The translations under genes were made by a program, and so were the position numbers. Below are positions 11,715 through 23,461 of a stretch of DNA of 64,000 nucleotides, piece by piece (the first letter of the stretch is position 1; each line of letters opens with the position of its first letter). Under the pieces are notes generated by a model. That model was not told where the DNA came from and ran no database searches. It saw only the letters and a program-made list of their open reading frames with translations. This DNA comes from Utricularia gibba (Eukaryota; Streptophyta; Magnoliopsida; Lamiales; Lentibulariaceae), in NCBI GenBank assembly GCA_002189035.1, contig CM007990.1, positions 3,782,001-3,846,000 on the forward strand, given 5' to 3'.

Positions 11715-12700
11715 CTAAAGTGAGTCTATTTCATCAAACATAGAGTCCCACCAGATTTTTGCATCTTTTCTTGAAATAGCTTGTTTGAATAATGCAAGTT
11801 CCCCTCCATAACTTGTTTCATCTGTAGTGGTGAGGGAAAAAGCTAGGAAATCAACCTCTGCATATCTTTGGGGTGGCCTCCTTCGAGCTTTCCTGGCAGC
11901 AAGAGAAGTCAAAGTAAGAGACTCTAGTGGACCTTGATCATATGCTCTAAAGGTTTCACTATCGTTGCTTTCTGAATTAATTGCTCTTTGTTCATCTCTC
12001 TACTCTTCATGGGTCTCAATTTGTGGGGAAGTCAACATAAGCACTCTGAGATATTCAACATCATCATTTTCTATATTTTTGCATACTTCATCAGTAGAAG
12101 CCTCGAGTTTTTCTTTGATCATGATCTCTTCATTGAAACTACATCCCTATTAGTTAGTTTTCTTTTCAAGTTTGAGCTCCATACTTCGTATCCTTTTACC
12201 CTTTCTTGAATCCCAAAATTATGCATTTCAATGTTCTTGGTTTCAACTTATCATCAACCGAACACCCTTAAAGTATCATAGCTCCCAACTTCTCCTTTCC
12301 ACATTTCGTGAGGAGTTTTTCGATCAATAGTAGTAGAGGGTGATCTATTGATAATAAAGTGGCATAAGATGCTGCTTTTGCCTAGAACTTCTCATCCAAC
12401 TTAGCAGTAATCAACATACATTGAACTCTTTCCATAATGGTTTAATTCATTTTTTCACCCACCTCATTTTTTTGTAGGATGTACCTGTTTGTCTTATCTC
12501 TCAAAATTCTAGTAGCCTTGTAGAGTTCTTCAAAATCACCTAAACAAAACTCGAGGCCATTGTCTATCCTGAGTTTCTTAACCTTTGTATGTGTTTGATT
12601 TTTAATCATTATCTTCCACACTTTAAAAGTCTCTAGAGCCTCTGATTTATGCTTCAAAAAGAAGGTCTACAGCTTTCTACAGTAATCATCGACAATACTC
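11715..12700 (-). pseudogene. Copia protease/integrase region remnant
   Basis: Around 12657-12442 the frame contains KKLRIDNGLEF, matching the LRTDNGGEF integrase core motif with a catalytic Asp. Further fragments run to 11715 with frame breaks. Protease motifs could not be read confidently between 12700 and 13450. Confidence 0.65.
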
Positions 12701-13452
12701 ATCATATATATTGCTCCTTCCATAGATGGGCTATCTGTTGGCCCTCATAAATTACTCAGGGGTGTGGGCTATTGTGTATTCATTTAGAGAACTTGACTCG
12801 TTTTCTTTTTCTCAATACAGTACTCATAGAAGTCTAGTTTGCCTATTTCCTACTCCTTTATCAAGCCTCTGGAACTTTATTCTTTTAGCCCTTGCTCACT
12901 CATGTTAGCTAACTTATAATGCCACAACCTGGTTGTGTCACTCTCTGTTCTATCAATGGTGATGTTAACATGATCCTCTTTCAGAGTGCCCTGTAATAGG
13001 CAGAGATTGCTTTGATTTTGAACTCTTTTCATTACCACTAGTTTGCCCTTACAAACTTTGAGAGTTTCATCATAACCAGAAAATTTACGACCTTTTTCCT
13101 CTAATGCACTTAGGGAAATTATCTTTTTCTTGAGTTCCGATACATGTCGAACATCAGTGACTGTTTACACTATCTATCGTGCATCTTGATTCTGATGCTG
13201 CCTATACCAGCAGCCTTTCTTGAGGTGTTATCACCCATCACAACTTCTTTTGTCTTATGCCTTTCCTAGATAGAGAACAACTCGCGATTGAGGCATACAT
13301 GGTAGGTGAAAGTACTGTTCAACACTAGAGACAAGTGGGCTCCATTCTAGTTTGAACACTCAACATCCAATACGTCTCCATCATCATCACTATAAAATGA
13401 CATTTGCTTGACTATTATTGGTATTCATTGGCTTCCATTTTTTCTTCTCACC

Positions 13453-14147
13453 CTAAGCTTCTTTGTTTTGAAGTTTATAGCACTCCTTTTTTATATGCCC
13501 TTTTTTCTTGCAATAATTACAAATTTTGTTGCGATGTCTACTCTTTGATCTATCTATCTTCTTCTCATTTGATTGCTTTCTTTCTTGAGACCTTCCTCTA
13601 ATGAATAGAGCTTCTCCTTGAGTATTGGTTTGAGCAGGGATTACCAATGTTTTCAATTGCTCCATTGACTCAAGTAGATGATACTGTCTCTAAAAATTTC
13701 ATAGGATGCAGGGAGAGAACACAATAGAATTAGAGCTAAATCTTCAGAGTCATATTATTTGACTCCAATAGTATCCATATCCACAATCATGTCCTTAAAT
13801 TTCACATGTTCATCTAGAGAATCACCCTCTTTCAACTTGAGTGAATATAATCTTTTCTTCAAATGAAGCTTACTTGCCAAGGTTTTAGCCACACAGATTA
13901 TTTCCACTTTGATCCAAAGGTTCTTGGTGGTCTTCTCCTTTGAAACAGCTTGCAACATATTAGTAGAGAGATACGGATGGATTGTGGATCTTGCCTTCCT
14001 ATCTCTGATTTCATTTTCCTCAATTGTAAACTTATTGTTCATCTTCTCATTTCCATCAATTGCATCATCCAGGTCTAATTGTGTAAGCACATCTTGCATT
14101 TGCATTTTCTTATCCAACTTCGGGATATCACACCTTACCGTAGACAT
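13453..14147 (-). pseudogene. Copia gag remnant with CCHC zinc knuckle
   Basis: The first part (14147-13755) has a UBN2-like gag region (WIKVEIICVAKTLASKLHLK; LKEGDSLDEHVKFKDMI). A second frame (13665-13453) carries a nucleocapsid knuckle CNYCKKKGHIKKEC, fitting CX2CX4HX4C. The two are separated by stops, so the polyprotein is broken. Confidence 0.8.
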
Positions 14148-14278
14148 ATCTACTGAATTGCTCCTTCACTAAATCTGTTTATATCAAACTCACCCCAAAC
14201 ACAAAGTATGGCAGCAAGAACAATCCATAAAAGAACCACAACATACAACCACAAGCTACAACCTGCTCTGAAACCATT

Positions 14279-14790
14279 TGTTATAATTTAACATATAGCT
14301 TAAAAGGTTCAAAGAAGAAAGATCGAGAAGTAGCTTGGCATGAATTGTGTTTGATTTAATAATAACTCTGTATTTGTGTGATGCTGATGCAAAATAAAGA
14401 CAACACCAAATTTTATGTGGAAACCTCGAAGGAAAAAAACCAAAAGCGAAACGTCACTCAAAGATGAACATATTCAGGGGAATCCAATTGCAAATACAAG
14501 CCATATTCATAAACTTAACTCACACCCTCTGATCTTAGAACTCAACCCCTTATATCTTGTGAAGGGAGGTTGGTTCTTTAATGGAAAAGATGGGCACCAA
14601 ACTTTCATCTTGGACTAGCTCTCCTATTCTATTATGTAGCCGTACATCAGCTACAAGGCTGTTGACAAGTAGAAATCAATCAAATCATTTGATTGCCTAT
14701 CTTAAACATGAGTCACATTTGATGGCTTGGAGAGTGATCTTGTGTCCATTCTACAATAATCTCACTTGATCTCTCATCAATATTTCAACA
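14279..14790 (-). repeat. 5' LTR of the copia element
   Basis: TG...CA-bounded 512-bp repeat next to the primer-binding site. Its outer end joins SCPL-2 exon 2 sequence (GTAGTAAAACAGC) directly. No matching target duplication is seen at the element's other end, consistent with a deletion there. Confidence 0.75.
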
Positions 14791-15174
14791 GTAGTAAAAC
14801 AGCTGCACATTTTCTTCTTCATCAACACCTATGCACCTCCAGAACAATCGAGAAGAATTTTCACAAGGAAACCAATAGAACAGATCCTTCATGAGAGAAT
14901 CTACCCTGTTTCTAGATAAAATGGAAGAGGGCCATCAAAGCTAGGGAGATGCATGATTTGAGATCCCCCATCACCATAACACTCCCCTCTAGCAAGAGGA
15001 GGAGTAGAGCAACCTAGAGAAGTGTAGTGAAGCACATCTTCAATACCTGATATTAAATTCTCCTTGGATATTGATTCATATATATCTTTTTTCCTAGTTT
15101 CCAAACTACATGATCACCTTCTAGTATTATAAATAAGCTCAATTAGTGGTCGTCCCTTCCAATAGGTTGGCCTA

Positions 15175-16413
15175 TGTTAAGTGTCATTTCTACTTATTTA
15201 TTATATATTATTATATGTTGATTAGATATTAAATTACCCAAATTAAGAGTTACATTGATAAAAATTTATTTTGTTAGAAAAATCCTATTATTGTTATTTG
15301 TATATATTTTTGTTGTCCTTTTTATATATTTTTACCCAAAGTGTTAAAAGGCAAGCTAGGAGACTTACAAGAGACGAGACACTAACATTTCATGCCTTGC
15401 ATACGACTTAGATCAATTGTGTGTGGAAGACTAACACTAGTCAAACTTATGATATGTGAGAGTCTATAGCAATGATTAGATGCTTATTTGAATGCATAGA
15501 AAAGCTGGTTGCACATGCAATACATAAAGAATGATGGAATGAAAGCAAAGTAAGGGGAGTGAATTAAAAACATGGGCACAATTTATATCAGATCTTTTTC
15601 TCATTTTTTTTTTTCACACTTAAAGTTCTTACTCTCCACCGAAGGGAGGAAGAACACTTAAGTTTTCGTTTTCTTTTTTCATGGCCATTCATGGCTACAT
15701 CTTTTTAGTTTCTGGAAATAGATAAAGTTTCTTTTCACATCTTAAGCATCAATCTCGGTTCTTTGCTAAATTTCTTCTAGATTTCCCATATTTCACACAT
15801 CATGTTGCAGTCTTTCTGTAATGTCTTCTAATCACGATTCATGAGTAATAGGCTATTTCTCGCAAATTTTGATGAAAAGCACAATGTCAAACCATATTGA
15901 TTCGAGGAAGATAACAAATTGTTTATGACTATGATACTACAATAGTAGACAAGTAGTAACCTCATACCTACCATTGGTCATTGACAACAATTGGGCACAT
16001 GTGTAGAATTCGGTATGGAGGGCAATTGACAGCAATGCTCTTGTCATCTCAATCACATGAAACTATTCAATTGCCTGTTTGTCAATCGGAGTGTAAGGAA
16101 GAGTAAACTATTCATTGCTACTATAACCAATTATTTGGAAGGAATCAATGAAAATCAAGACGAAAATAAACAGAAGTAGAAAATAGAATTTCATTCCTAG
16201 GAATTGCTTCCCTTAGTTAAGGTCCATTATTTGCGTTGTATTTTTTATTTCTGTATTTCAAAAATGTACTTTTACAAACCCGTGACAATTTGTAAAAGTT
16301 TAATACAAAACGCTTTCCACAAAACTAAACTTCCTTAGATCAACACTTATACTATGCTTATTTGTGTTCTACATTTTTTTAAATTAAATTTATTAAGAAA
16401 ACGATATGCAATA
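15175..16413 (+). mobile_element. Solo LTR, family A copy 2
   Basis: Starts TGTTAAGTGTCATT and ends GATATGCAATA, about 1239 bp, and is clearly related to 8219-9528 but more diverged. It lies in the 5' flank of SCPL-2, splitting the motif that reads CTTCTATGCTCTAC in other copies. The flanking 5-mers GCCTA and ACCTC are only partly alike, suggesting a decayed target duplication. Confidence 0.78.
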
Positions 16414-17079
16414 ACCTCTATGCTCAACTCATACGAATGAGTAGCAACCATTTGACAGCTATGAATTTATTATTTTTTTTTGTAAGCTAATGACATTGAC
16501 GATCATTATGGGCCCCTGGATTTCTCATAATGAGCAAAATGCCCCCTTAAAAATCGAATCTTGTGGTTTGATGGATTTGTTTCATTTCATTAAAAATGGA
16601 TTGAATTCATTTTTTAGTTTAATCATATATTATGAATTCAATAATTTTTAATCATAATATTATTTTATGTTATTTTCCATATTTAAATGTAATTAGAGTT
16701 ATTTAATTAGAAGTTCATAATAGGAGTTATACTTTTTTTACATTAGTATAATTATTTATATATTTTAGCTCATATTTTTTAAATTTAAGTATATGACTTA
16801 AGAATTAGATATGACAAATGATAAAGAATGCGGTAATACTAGATGACAACAATGATATTCCAAGTTTTTTTTCAATGTTCAATTAAATATAATATGCTGA
16901 CTCAATAAGGATTTAATTTAGGAATGATTGAAGTGTTATTGTCCCAAACAACACAGTCAACGACTACACTGTAAAAGATTGAAGCAAGCAACCACATTTA
17001 GAAACATCAATGCATTTATTGAGTAATGTGCCAACATACAGAAGTGTGAGGCATAGATCCACAACCTGAGAAATATCAC
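16414..17079. other. SCPL spacer and 3' flank of SCPL-3
   Basis: The left part repeats the spacer module (GGGCCCCTGGATTTCTCATAA and following). The right part from about 16840 is the conserved 3' flank seen before every SCPL copy (GGAATGATTGAAGTGTTATT and variants). No gene seen. Confidence 0.6.
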
Positions 17080-19290
17080 AAGGGGTGTGTGAAATCCATC
17101 TCTTGAACATGAAAAAGCATTCCTTGGGCTTGTACCTGGGAGCTACATGTCCCGCCGCCTGCAACATGTCAATGCCAAATGATGTTACTACTGCAACACA
17201 TATGATAGACAGGTTGGGAGTACTTGCCAAAACGGTGGCGTAAGTCATCTTGTTCTCGAAACTTCTCGTGTATCTGCATCATGCATGTTTCATAAAACGA
17301 TCAAACGCTTGTCTCCGGAAAAACCTGCAGAAGATTTATGATTACCCGCTGGCATGCTTATCCACGAACCACGGCCTCCATTTGTCCACCACAGGAGAGT
17401 TGAGGGACCTTATCCATGCCAAATGAAAGGGACATATCAGATATATAAGACATTGCATATCATTAATAATCGGTTAAACTAAATCTCTTTTAATATGATT
17501 CATGTTTCTTATATAATTGGGATTCACGTGTTCGATCAATTAAATCCTTAATTTCAATATGGTATTGAAGCATTTGTCTTATGCATAGCTTGAGTGGCAA
17601 GATGTGTTTTGTATTAATCTAAATTATGGTTAAAAAAAACAAGAAAATACATTGGATTTAACAATAAAAATTAGATTGAATTATAACCTAAACACTAACT
17701 ACAATCATATGAAAAAAATAAATCTTAATTGGATCGAAGACCAATTAAATTTGAAAATGAGTATTCGAGCAAAAACAATCCCAAATCATGAAATAAAAGT
17801 AAAATAGTTAGACACATAATAGATTGTGTATTATTAATAATCAGCTGTATCTAATCATACAAGGTGGGCTGACTCACGAGAGTCGACAATGTGGATAGAG
17901 AAGGTCAAAACTACCACTGAAAGCACAAGCAATACAGCAAAAGTGTTAATGGAGCCTCGTTAAGTGATTACTGGTTTCTTGTCAATAAAGTGAAGCGCAA
18001 AACTTTGATTGTTGCCTGTAAATGAGAGAGCGGTAGCCTCTGGAAGTAAGATTCTTGTGAAAAGGGATCATGCTCGGATAATCGCAACTGCAGTTTATGT
18101 TATCATCACATCTAATCCATTTTTCTCTACTCCCCTGGATCATCAGCAACAAACAGTATTTTTTTTTGCAGTTGCTTTGCGTCTGAAGCAGAGCAAAAGG
18201 TGTTGTGTTATTTTACCTTAGTGACATGAAGGGACTCTTAGACACTGCGATCATTAGCCCACGGAATGCAAAATATGCAACTGTCAGGCTGAGAAATCAA
18301 CACGGATTAATGAACACAGAGGAACGGAAACACTAGAAAGGCTGTGGATGTTACATGGCAATGAATCTCCCGGTGCTCTTTCCTTCCGTACACCTGAATC
18401 ATATCCCGCCTTCTCCGAGAAGCTGGCGGACATTCTAGCTCAATAGCATTGTATGTATTCAAGGGATCCACCAGCTGTTCTTCACACGAAAAGGTTGCAT
18501 CAAACTCAGGATTCGACAGCAGGAAAGGAGAAACCGCGAATTTGATATCTCGCCTCTTCAAAAGTTTCAACGTGTTTAGAACATGGCTTCTTGTCGGCAT
18601 CCATCGAGTAATTGTCGTTGCAGTTTCGCTCCAAGGACTGAAACGAAAGGATAGTTGACGTTTCTGTTACCGTTTAAATGAAGCAAAATTTCCACTTTAA
18701 CCTCGTAGAGATCAGGAGGGATGAGTCCCAATCCATAAGCAGCCGGAACCCTGTAGTTTTTATGGTCATAAGATGTGACTGGATTTCCCAAGATGTACCC
18801 CTGTTTCCAAAGTGTTGAATTCATGACAAAAAACATGGAGGTAACTAAAGATAAAAATCAGAATGACAGACTTTAAGATTAATCTGGGGCTTGATTCCTT
18901 GTTCATTCCCTGCGTCACAAGAACAAGGCAAGAGTCAGTTGAATAGTCCAGATGAAATAGGCCATTTTCTCATTTGTGTGCACCATCAGCTATCAGCCTG
19001 GTGATGACAGGTACTTTGGTGCCGCTAAAGGAGTCTCCGGCGACGTAAAACGGGCTCAATCCGAACTCCGAATGATCATCCAGCCACTGCAGACGGACCA
19101 GAAGTCACAACTCAAAAAACGGATACAGAAAAGAACACATGGATATGTCGGATCAAAGGAAACAGACAAACCTTCTGAAGGAACAGGTAAGCTTGTTCAC
19201 ATGAATGAATGTGTGTTGTGTAGGTAGCCTCCTCCGTCTTCCCATAGGAAAGTCCAGTTCCCACGGGGGAATCCAAGAACAAAATGTTTG
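17080..19290 (-). pseudogene. SCPL-3: 5'-truncated SCPL pseudogene
   Basis: Exons 4 to 14 are recognisable. Exon 4 (19290 to about 19172) still reads LDSPVGTG and TEEATYTTH, exon 5 has the GDS nucleophile region (about 19091-18989), and the end reads [21 protein letters not shown] near 17160-17090. Exons 1-3 are missing: at 19290 the gene stops abruptly at a sequence, TTTGGACACRTGAAAATTAGTC, that also occurs at 19627 in the adjacent spacer. Exon 12 is split by a 0.46-kb insertion (17418-17877). The last exon has lost the in-frame stop used by the intact copies. Confidence 0.88.
17418..17877. mobile_element. Unclassified 0.46-kb insertion in SCPL-3 exon 12
   Basis: Intact copies read ATGCCAG.GTCGAC without interruption here. 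The insert holds a direct near-repeat at its two ends (CATATCATTAATAATCGGT versus GTATTATTAATAATCAGCT) and, inside, ATGGTATTGAAGC, which resembles a tRNA-Met primer-binding site. That pattern hints at a TRIM-type miniature LTR element, but ends and target duplication could not be fixed. Confidence 0.5.
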
Positions 19291-22200
19291 GACACGTGAA
19301 AATTAGTCATAATGAGCCCCTGGATTTTTTATAATGTGCCAAATGCCCCCTTAAAAATCCAATCTTGTTCGTTGATGGATTTGTTTCATCTCATTAAAAA
19401 TGGACTGAATTCATTTTTTAATTGAATCATAATTTTTGTTATCTAATTTATACTTTATTTTTTATTATTTTTTATTGATATATCTTTTGCATTAATATGA
19501 ATTTTTTTAGGGAAAATATGTATTTTATTGATATTTAAACTTTTTTTAATGTATTTTAGAGAGAAATGAAACCCAATAACTTACGGAGTCTAAAGTGTAC
19601 AAAATTAGATGTGATAGCCAAGAGGTTTGGACACATGAAAATTAGTCAGTATCCAATTCAAGCTTATTTGAATTAGATGTTAAAAGATTTTCATATACTA
19701 TTGATGTTAAAGATATGAAAAATATGAATATTTTATCCAAATCCAATATATTATCCAAATACATTCATGTCCTTTATCTTTTCATAAACTATATATGTTT
19801 TCTCACAATTTAATAAAAAAGCAAAGAAATCGCCTTGTGTGATTTTTCGACATAACTGAAAATGGAATGTAAATGCTACACATTGCCTTCAAGACTAAAT
19901 TCTATGAATTTTCTAAAATGCTATCAATAACCAAACATCCTATTTATGAGGTTATTGATAGATGTATGAAGGACAAAAAAAATTGACTTTCATCTTGATA
20001 TTTACCAAAAACCCACATGTACTAGCTACCAGTTACCATTCACGAATCATGTATAAAGACAACAACATATAATCATAGAGATATACAAAAACCAAAAAAA
20101 TAAAACATTCCATTTGAAAATGAGCACTTTCCATGCAACACGGAACATAAATTCGCTTAACCCAAAAAAAAGTGTTTAACCAGCAACTATTATAAAACAT
20201 GAATCAACTCAAGTTAGTGTCTACTTTCCTGAAGTAAATTGAGATAAACAAGAAGATGAATAGTAATACCACTTAAATCGAAAACTGAAATTGAAGAAAA
20301 AATTCATAATAAAATTTGTAAAAATAATTTAAAATACCTTAAATTTTTATTTACTTTTAAAATTAAATTAATTTTTAAAAGTGGCTTGTCATATATTCCA
20401 AGTTTAGATTTAATATGCAAAATATCTTAACTTTTAATTTGTTTACCAAAATATCCTAATAATGATGGTAAGTATTACCATGTATACGATTGGTACTAAG
20501 TGTAAGGCTTGATACCCCGATTAGGATTTAGGAAGATGATTGTCTAGTGTTACAAACATCATATTTTATGTGTGGCATTAAGTATTCATGAGATTGAAGT
20601 AGACTGGAAAAGGTCATAGAAAAGAATCTTTTTAGGAGTTCAATTTAAAAAATGACTAAAATATTTTTTTAATCTTATTTTGTTATATTGTGTTTGATAA
20701 TTTATTAATAAAAATGTAAACCTATTTATGATAATTAATTTTATATCACTTATATTTAAGTTTTTATAATTTTATAATCTTATTTTTTTATATTTTTATT
20801 TGATAATTTATTAATAAAAATATAAACATATGTAAATTACAAAGAAGATGAATAATTAAAGTAAATTGTTAATAAAAAAATGTTAACAAAGATAAATTAC
20901 AAATACATTACATAAGAATAGTAAAGTAGTAATAAAGACAATATGATCATTGATGTCAATTTTGCAAATGTATAGAAATTATTGAAATAATAAAATAAGA
21001 TCATATTTATAAAAAATTATTATTGAAATTTTCTTTTAAAACAATGACTCAAAAAAATTAAAATCAAAACAAAAGATTGTTTTTAAAAATAATATAAAAA
21101 ATGTTTTGGATTTAAGATACATCTTGCTCAAAACTCACTTATACTTGTGCAAGTTCTAAAATTATTATTTTAAAATAATATTATTTAGTAACTATTAAAG
21201 CACCGTCTCTCATTTAATGAGATTATAAAATTAACTATGTCACTAAAGCCATTTTATTTCTTGGGATAACTTATGTTTTTTCCATATCCAAATCTAACTT
21301 CTACACCTCACAACTCGTAGATAAATTAGACAAAATATGTCTTATCAACGATGTACAATTGAGTCTTTCTCAGTAGTTGCTTGAGGTCAAATGTTGATTT
21401 CCTATATTCCCTTAGGTTTTGTTTGGTTAGTGTGTTAAGATTGATGGATTTAAATTATTTGAACTCAGATAAATCTGAATATGTAGGTATAAAAATACTC
21501 ATACCGTCTCACCCCCTCCTTTAGTATATATATACATATATATGGGTATAATGATGATTATATTTATATAATTAATATAATTATACCTATATATCAAATA
21601 ATATAATTTTATTAAATCTATTATAAACCTAGCTTATACTTTCATATCAAACAAAATTTTAGAGCTATATGATACTGAAAAGCATGATGATAAAAAAAAT
21701 GTTACAAAAAACATAATTAAATCTCAAATTAAATGTCAAACAACATGGTAAATCAATCACACGTGTAGTACTTGCACAAATAATGCTTCATCTTAAATCC
21801 TTAGCCACAACCACTCACATGCGTATGCTCGACTTTAACACACAAAAAATGATAGATAAACAACATGAAATGAATCAAAAGGTGCAAGGCTTGACTTTAG
21901 ATTGACTTAAAGACTCCAATCTCGATCTTCTTCAATAGTTTGGTACCCAGGTTTTTATATAATGTTAGAGATTTATTAAGCTTTCTTGATGGTTTCATAT
22001 TAAATCTTATATTCGAATCTTTTAAGATGAAATATAAATCTTTCAAGATAAGATTCAAATTTTTCAAGATAAGATGTAGATCTTATCTTATGCAATAATT
22101 TTTTACCTAATCTTCTTCTAAATAGACTCAATCTTCACCCATATAAAGGTCAGCTCTCATCTCCTCTAAATTAAATGATAATCATTCTAAAAAAATCACA

Positions 22201-22929
22201 AAAAAACTTTCATTTCAAAAAGATTAAAGTGGTATGAAATATATAATGTTCATTTAAAAACATAAGAAAAAAGAATAAAAAGGATGTAAAACTGACTTAA
22301 GAAAATATTAAAAAACATAAATATAAGTGATATAAAATCAATTATCAATAATAATATTGTTCAAAATGCACCATTAAAACTATCTCTTTCTCTTAGTAAT
22401 TACAATTGTATCAATCATTTGCCATGAAAACATGCAAAATCTGCTCTTGCATGGCATCAATAATGATTAATCATACTATCAACTAACATGCTGTTAATTA
22501 TATCATGATTTATTACTTCAGTCTCATCCTTAATCATGACTTAAGGAAGATTATTTTTCACTTGGTGTTCTCTCTTGTCTACTTGATATCATACTATCAT
22601 ACCCTTGAACATTCAATAGTAGGTTCTTAATTTACGTAGTTTTCTTAGATATTTTAATTATACATGAAAAAAACCTGATTTCGCTTTATTTACTATCCAC
22701 ATCGTTAAATAACTTGGACAAAGAAAATAAATTCTGATCTAAAGGTTGAATCCATCTTTACAAAACCGAAATCCAGCACTCCACTCGGTATTTAACAAAT
22801 AACATGGCATGACATGTAGAAAAAGGTTCCTTCCGGCTGCAACACCTTATGGAAAGCATCAAAGTAAGTTCTGTAATGCATAAATGTCAACCATCTCAAC
22901 CACTAAAAGCAAAATGGTGAAGCTTATGT
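19291..22929. repeat. Duplicated AT-rich spacer, copy 1
   Basis: This 3.6-kb non-coding stretch is a diverged copy of 31560-34470. Anchors include GGCCCCTGGATTT (19315 and 31565), TATTATAAAACATGAAT (20190 and 32935), GATGGTAAGTATTA (20464 and 33211) and the final SCPL 3' module. A third partial copy is at 43380-44230. About 21100-21950 appears unique to this copy. No coding capacity recognised. Confidence 0.7.
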
Positions 22930-23461
22930 TATTGTGAGGTGTAAGTGAATGTTTATACCCTTCACTTGTATGATTGCTCCTACACCCATTATATATGGTG
23001 GGGAAAAGAAGCACATAGTAAATTGTTCTCCTACATAGGTGATTCCTACACCAGGAGGTTTCCCAACCCTACTAGGTTTTACCTAGTAAATCAACATGCA
23101 ATACATATATACAAAACAGATTGTTGTCTGAAGTTACACAACGCCTATGGGCATCTACATCCGTTTATTCCCTAAATCATCCCAAGTGCTTCTAACATGA
23201 TTCCAAGTTTTTTTTTTCAATGGGAGGGTATTGTTTCGATAGTATTTATTTAAATACAATATGAGATTTCAATAAGGATTTATTTTGAGAGTGACTGAAG
23301 TGTTATTTGTTCCAAGCAACACACTCTAAGACTACACAGTAAAAGATAGAAGCAACCAACCACATTGAAAAACATCATGCTTTTAATGATCAATGTTGAC
23401 ATACAAACAAATGTGATATGTAGATCCACAATATGAGAAATACCATGAGAATACAGAGATA
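22930..23461. repeat. Conserved SCPL 3'-flank module
   Basis: A block of about 0.5 kb that recurs at 34470-34920 and 63564-64000, always ending just 3' of an SCPL gene, except at the window edge where the gene would lie outside. It contains the repeated run CCATTATATATGGTGGGG and variants. The short open frames in it are not conserved in length, so I treat it as non-coding, probably including SCPL 3' UTR. Confidence 0.6.

Larger units (their letters stand above)
10093..14790 (-). mobile_element. Ty1/copia retrotransposon, degenerate, 3' LTR not found
   Basis: The protein order on the minus strand is gag, zinc knuckle, integrase, reverse transcriptase, RNase H, which defines copia. The 5' LTR is 14279-14790 (512 bp; starts TGTTGAAATATTGATG, ends TTATAACA on the minus strand). 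It is followed by AA and a primer-binding site TGGTTTCAGAGCAGG (14276-14262), one base off the initiator tRNA-Met match. Many stops break the coding region. No second copy of this LTR is visible at the left end, so the element is 3'-truncated. The SCPL sequence between the two junctions is deleted. Confidence 0.88.
8071..15037 (-). pseudogene. SCPL-2: SCPL pseudogene broken by a solo LTR and a copia element
   Basis: Pieces in gene order on the minus strand are: exon 1 (15037 to about 14907; reads MCFTTLL then TAG, where intact copies have TCG), the 5' part of exon 2 (about 14845-14791), exon 5 (about 10075-9971), exon 6 (about 9910-9873), exon 7 (about 9790-9700, internally rearranged), exon 8 (about 9657-9575) and part of exon 9 (8213-8071). 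Exons 3-4, the rest of exon 2 and exons 10-14 are absent. The copia element sits where exons 2-4 should be, and a 1310-bp solo LTR is inserted just 3' of exon 8. This is clearly non-functional. Confidence 0.9.
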
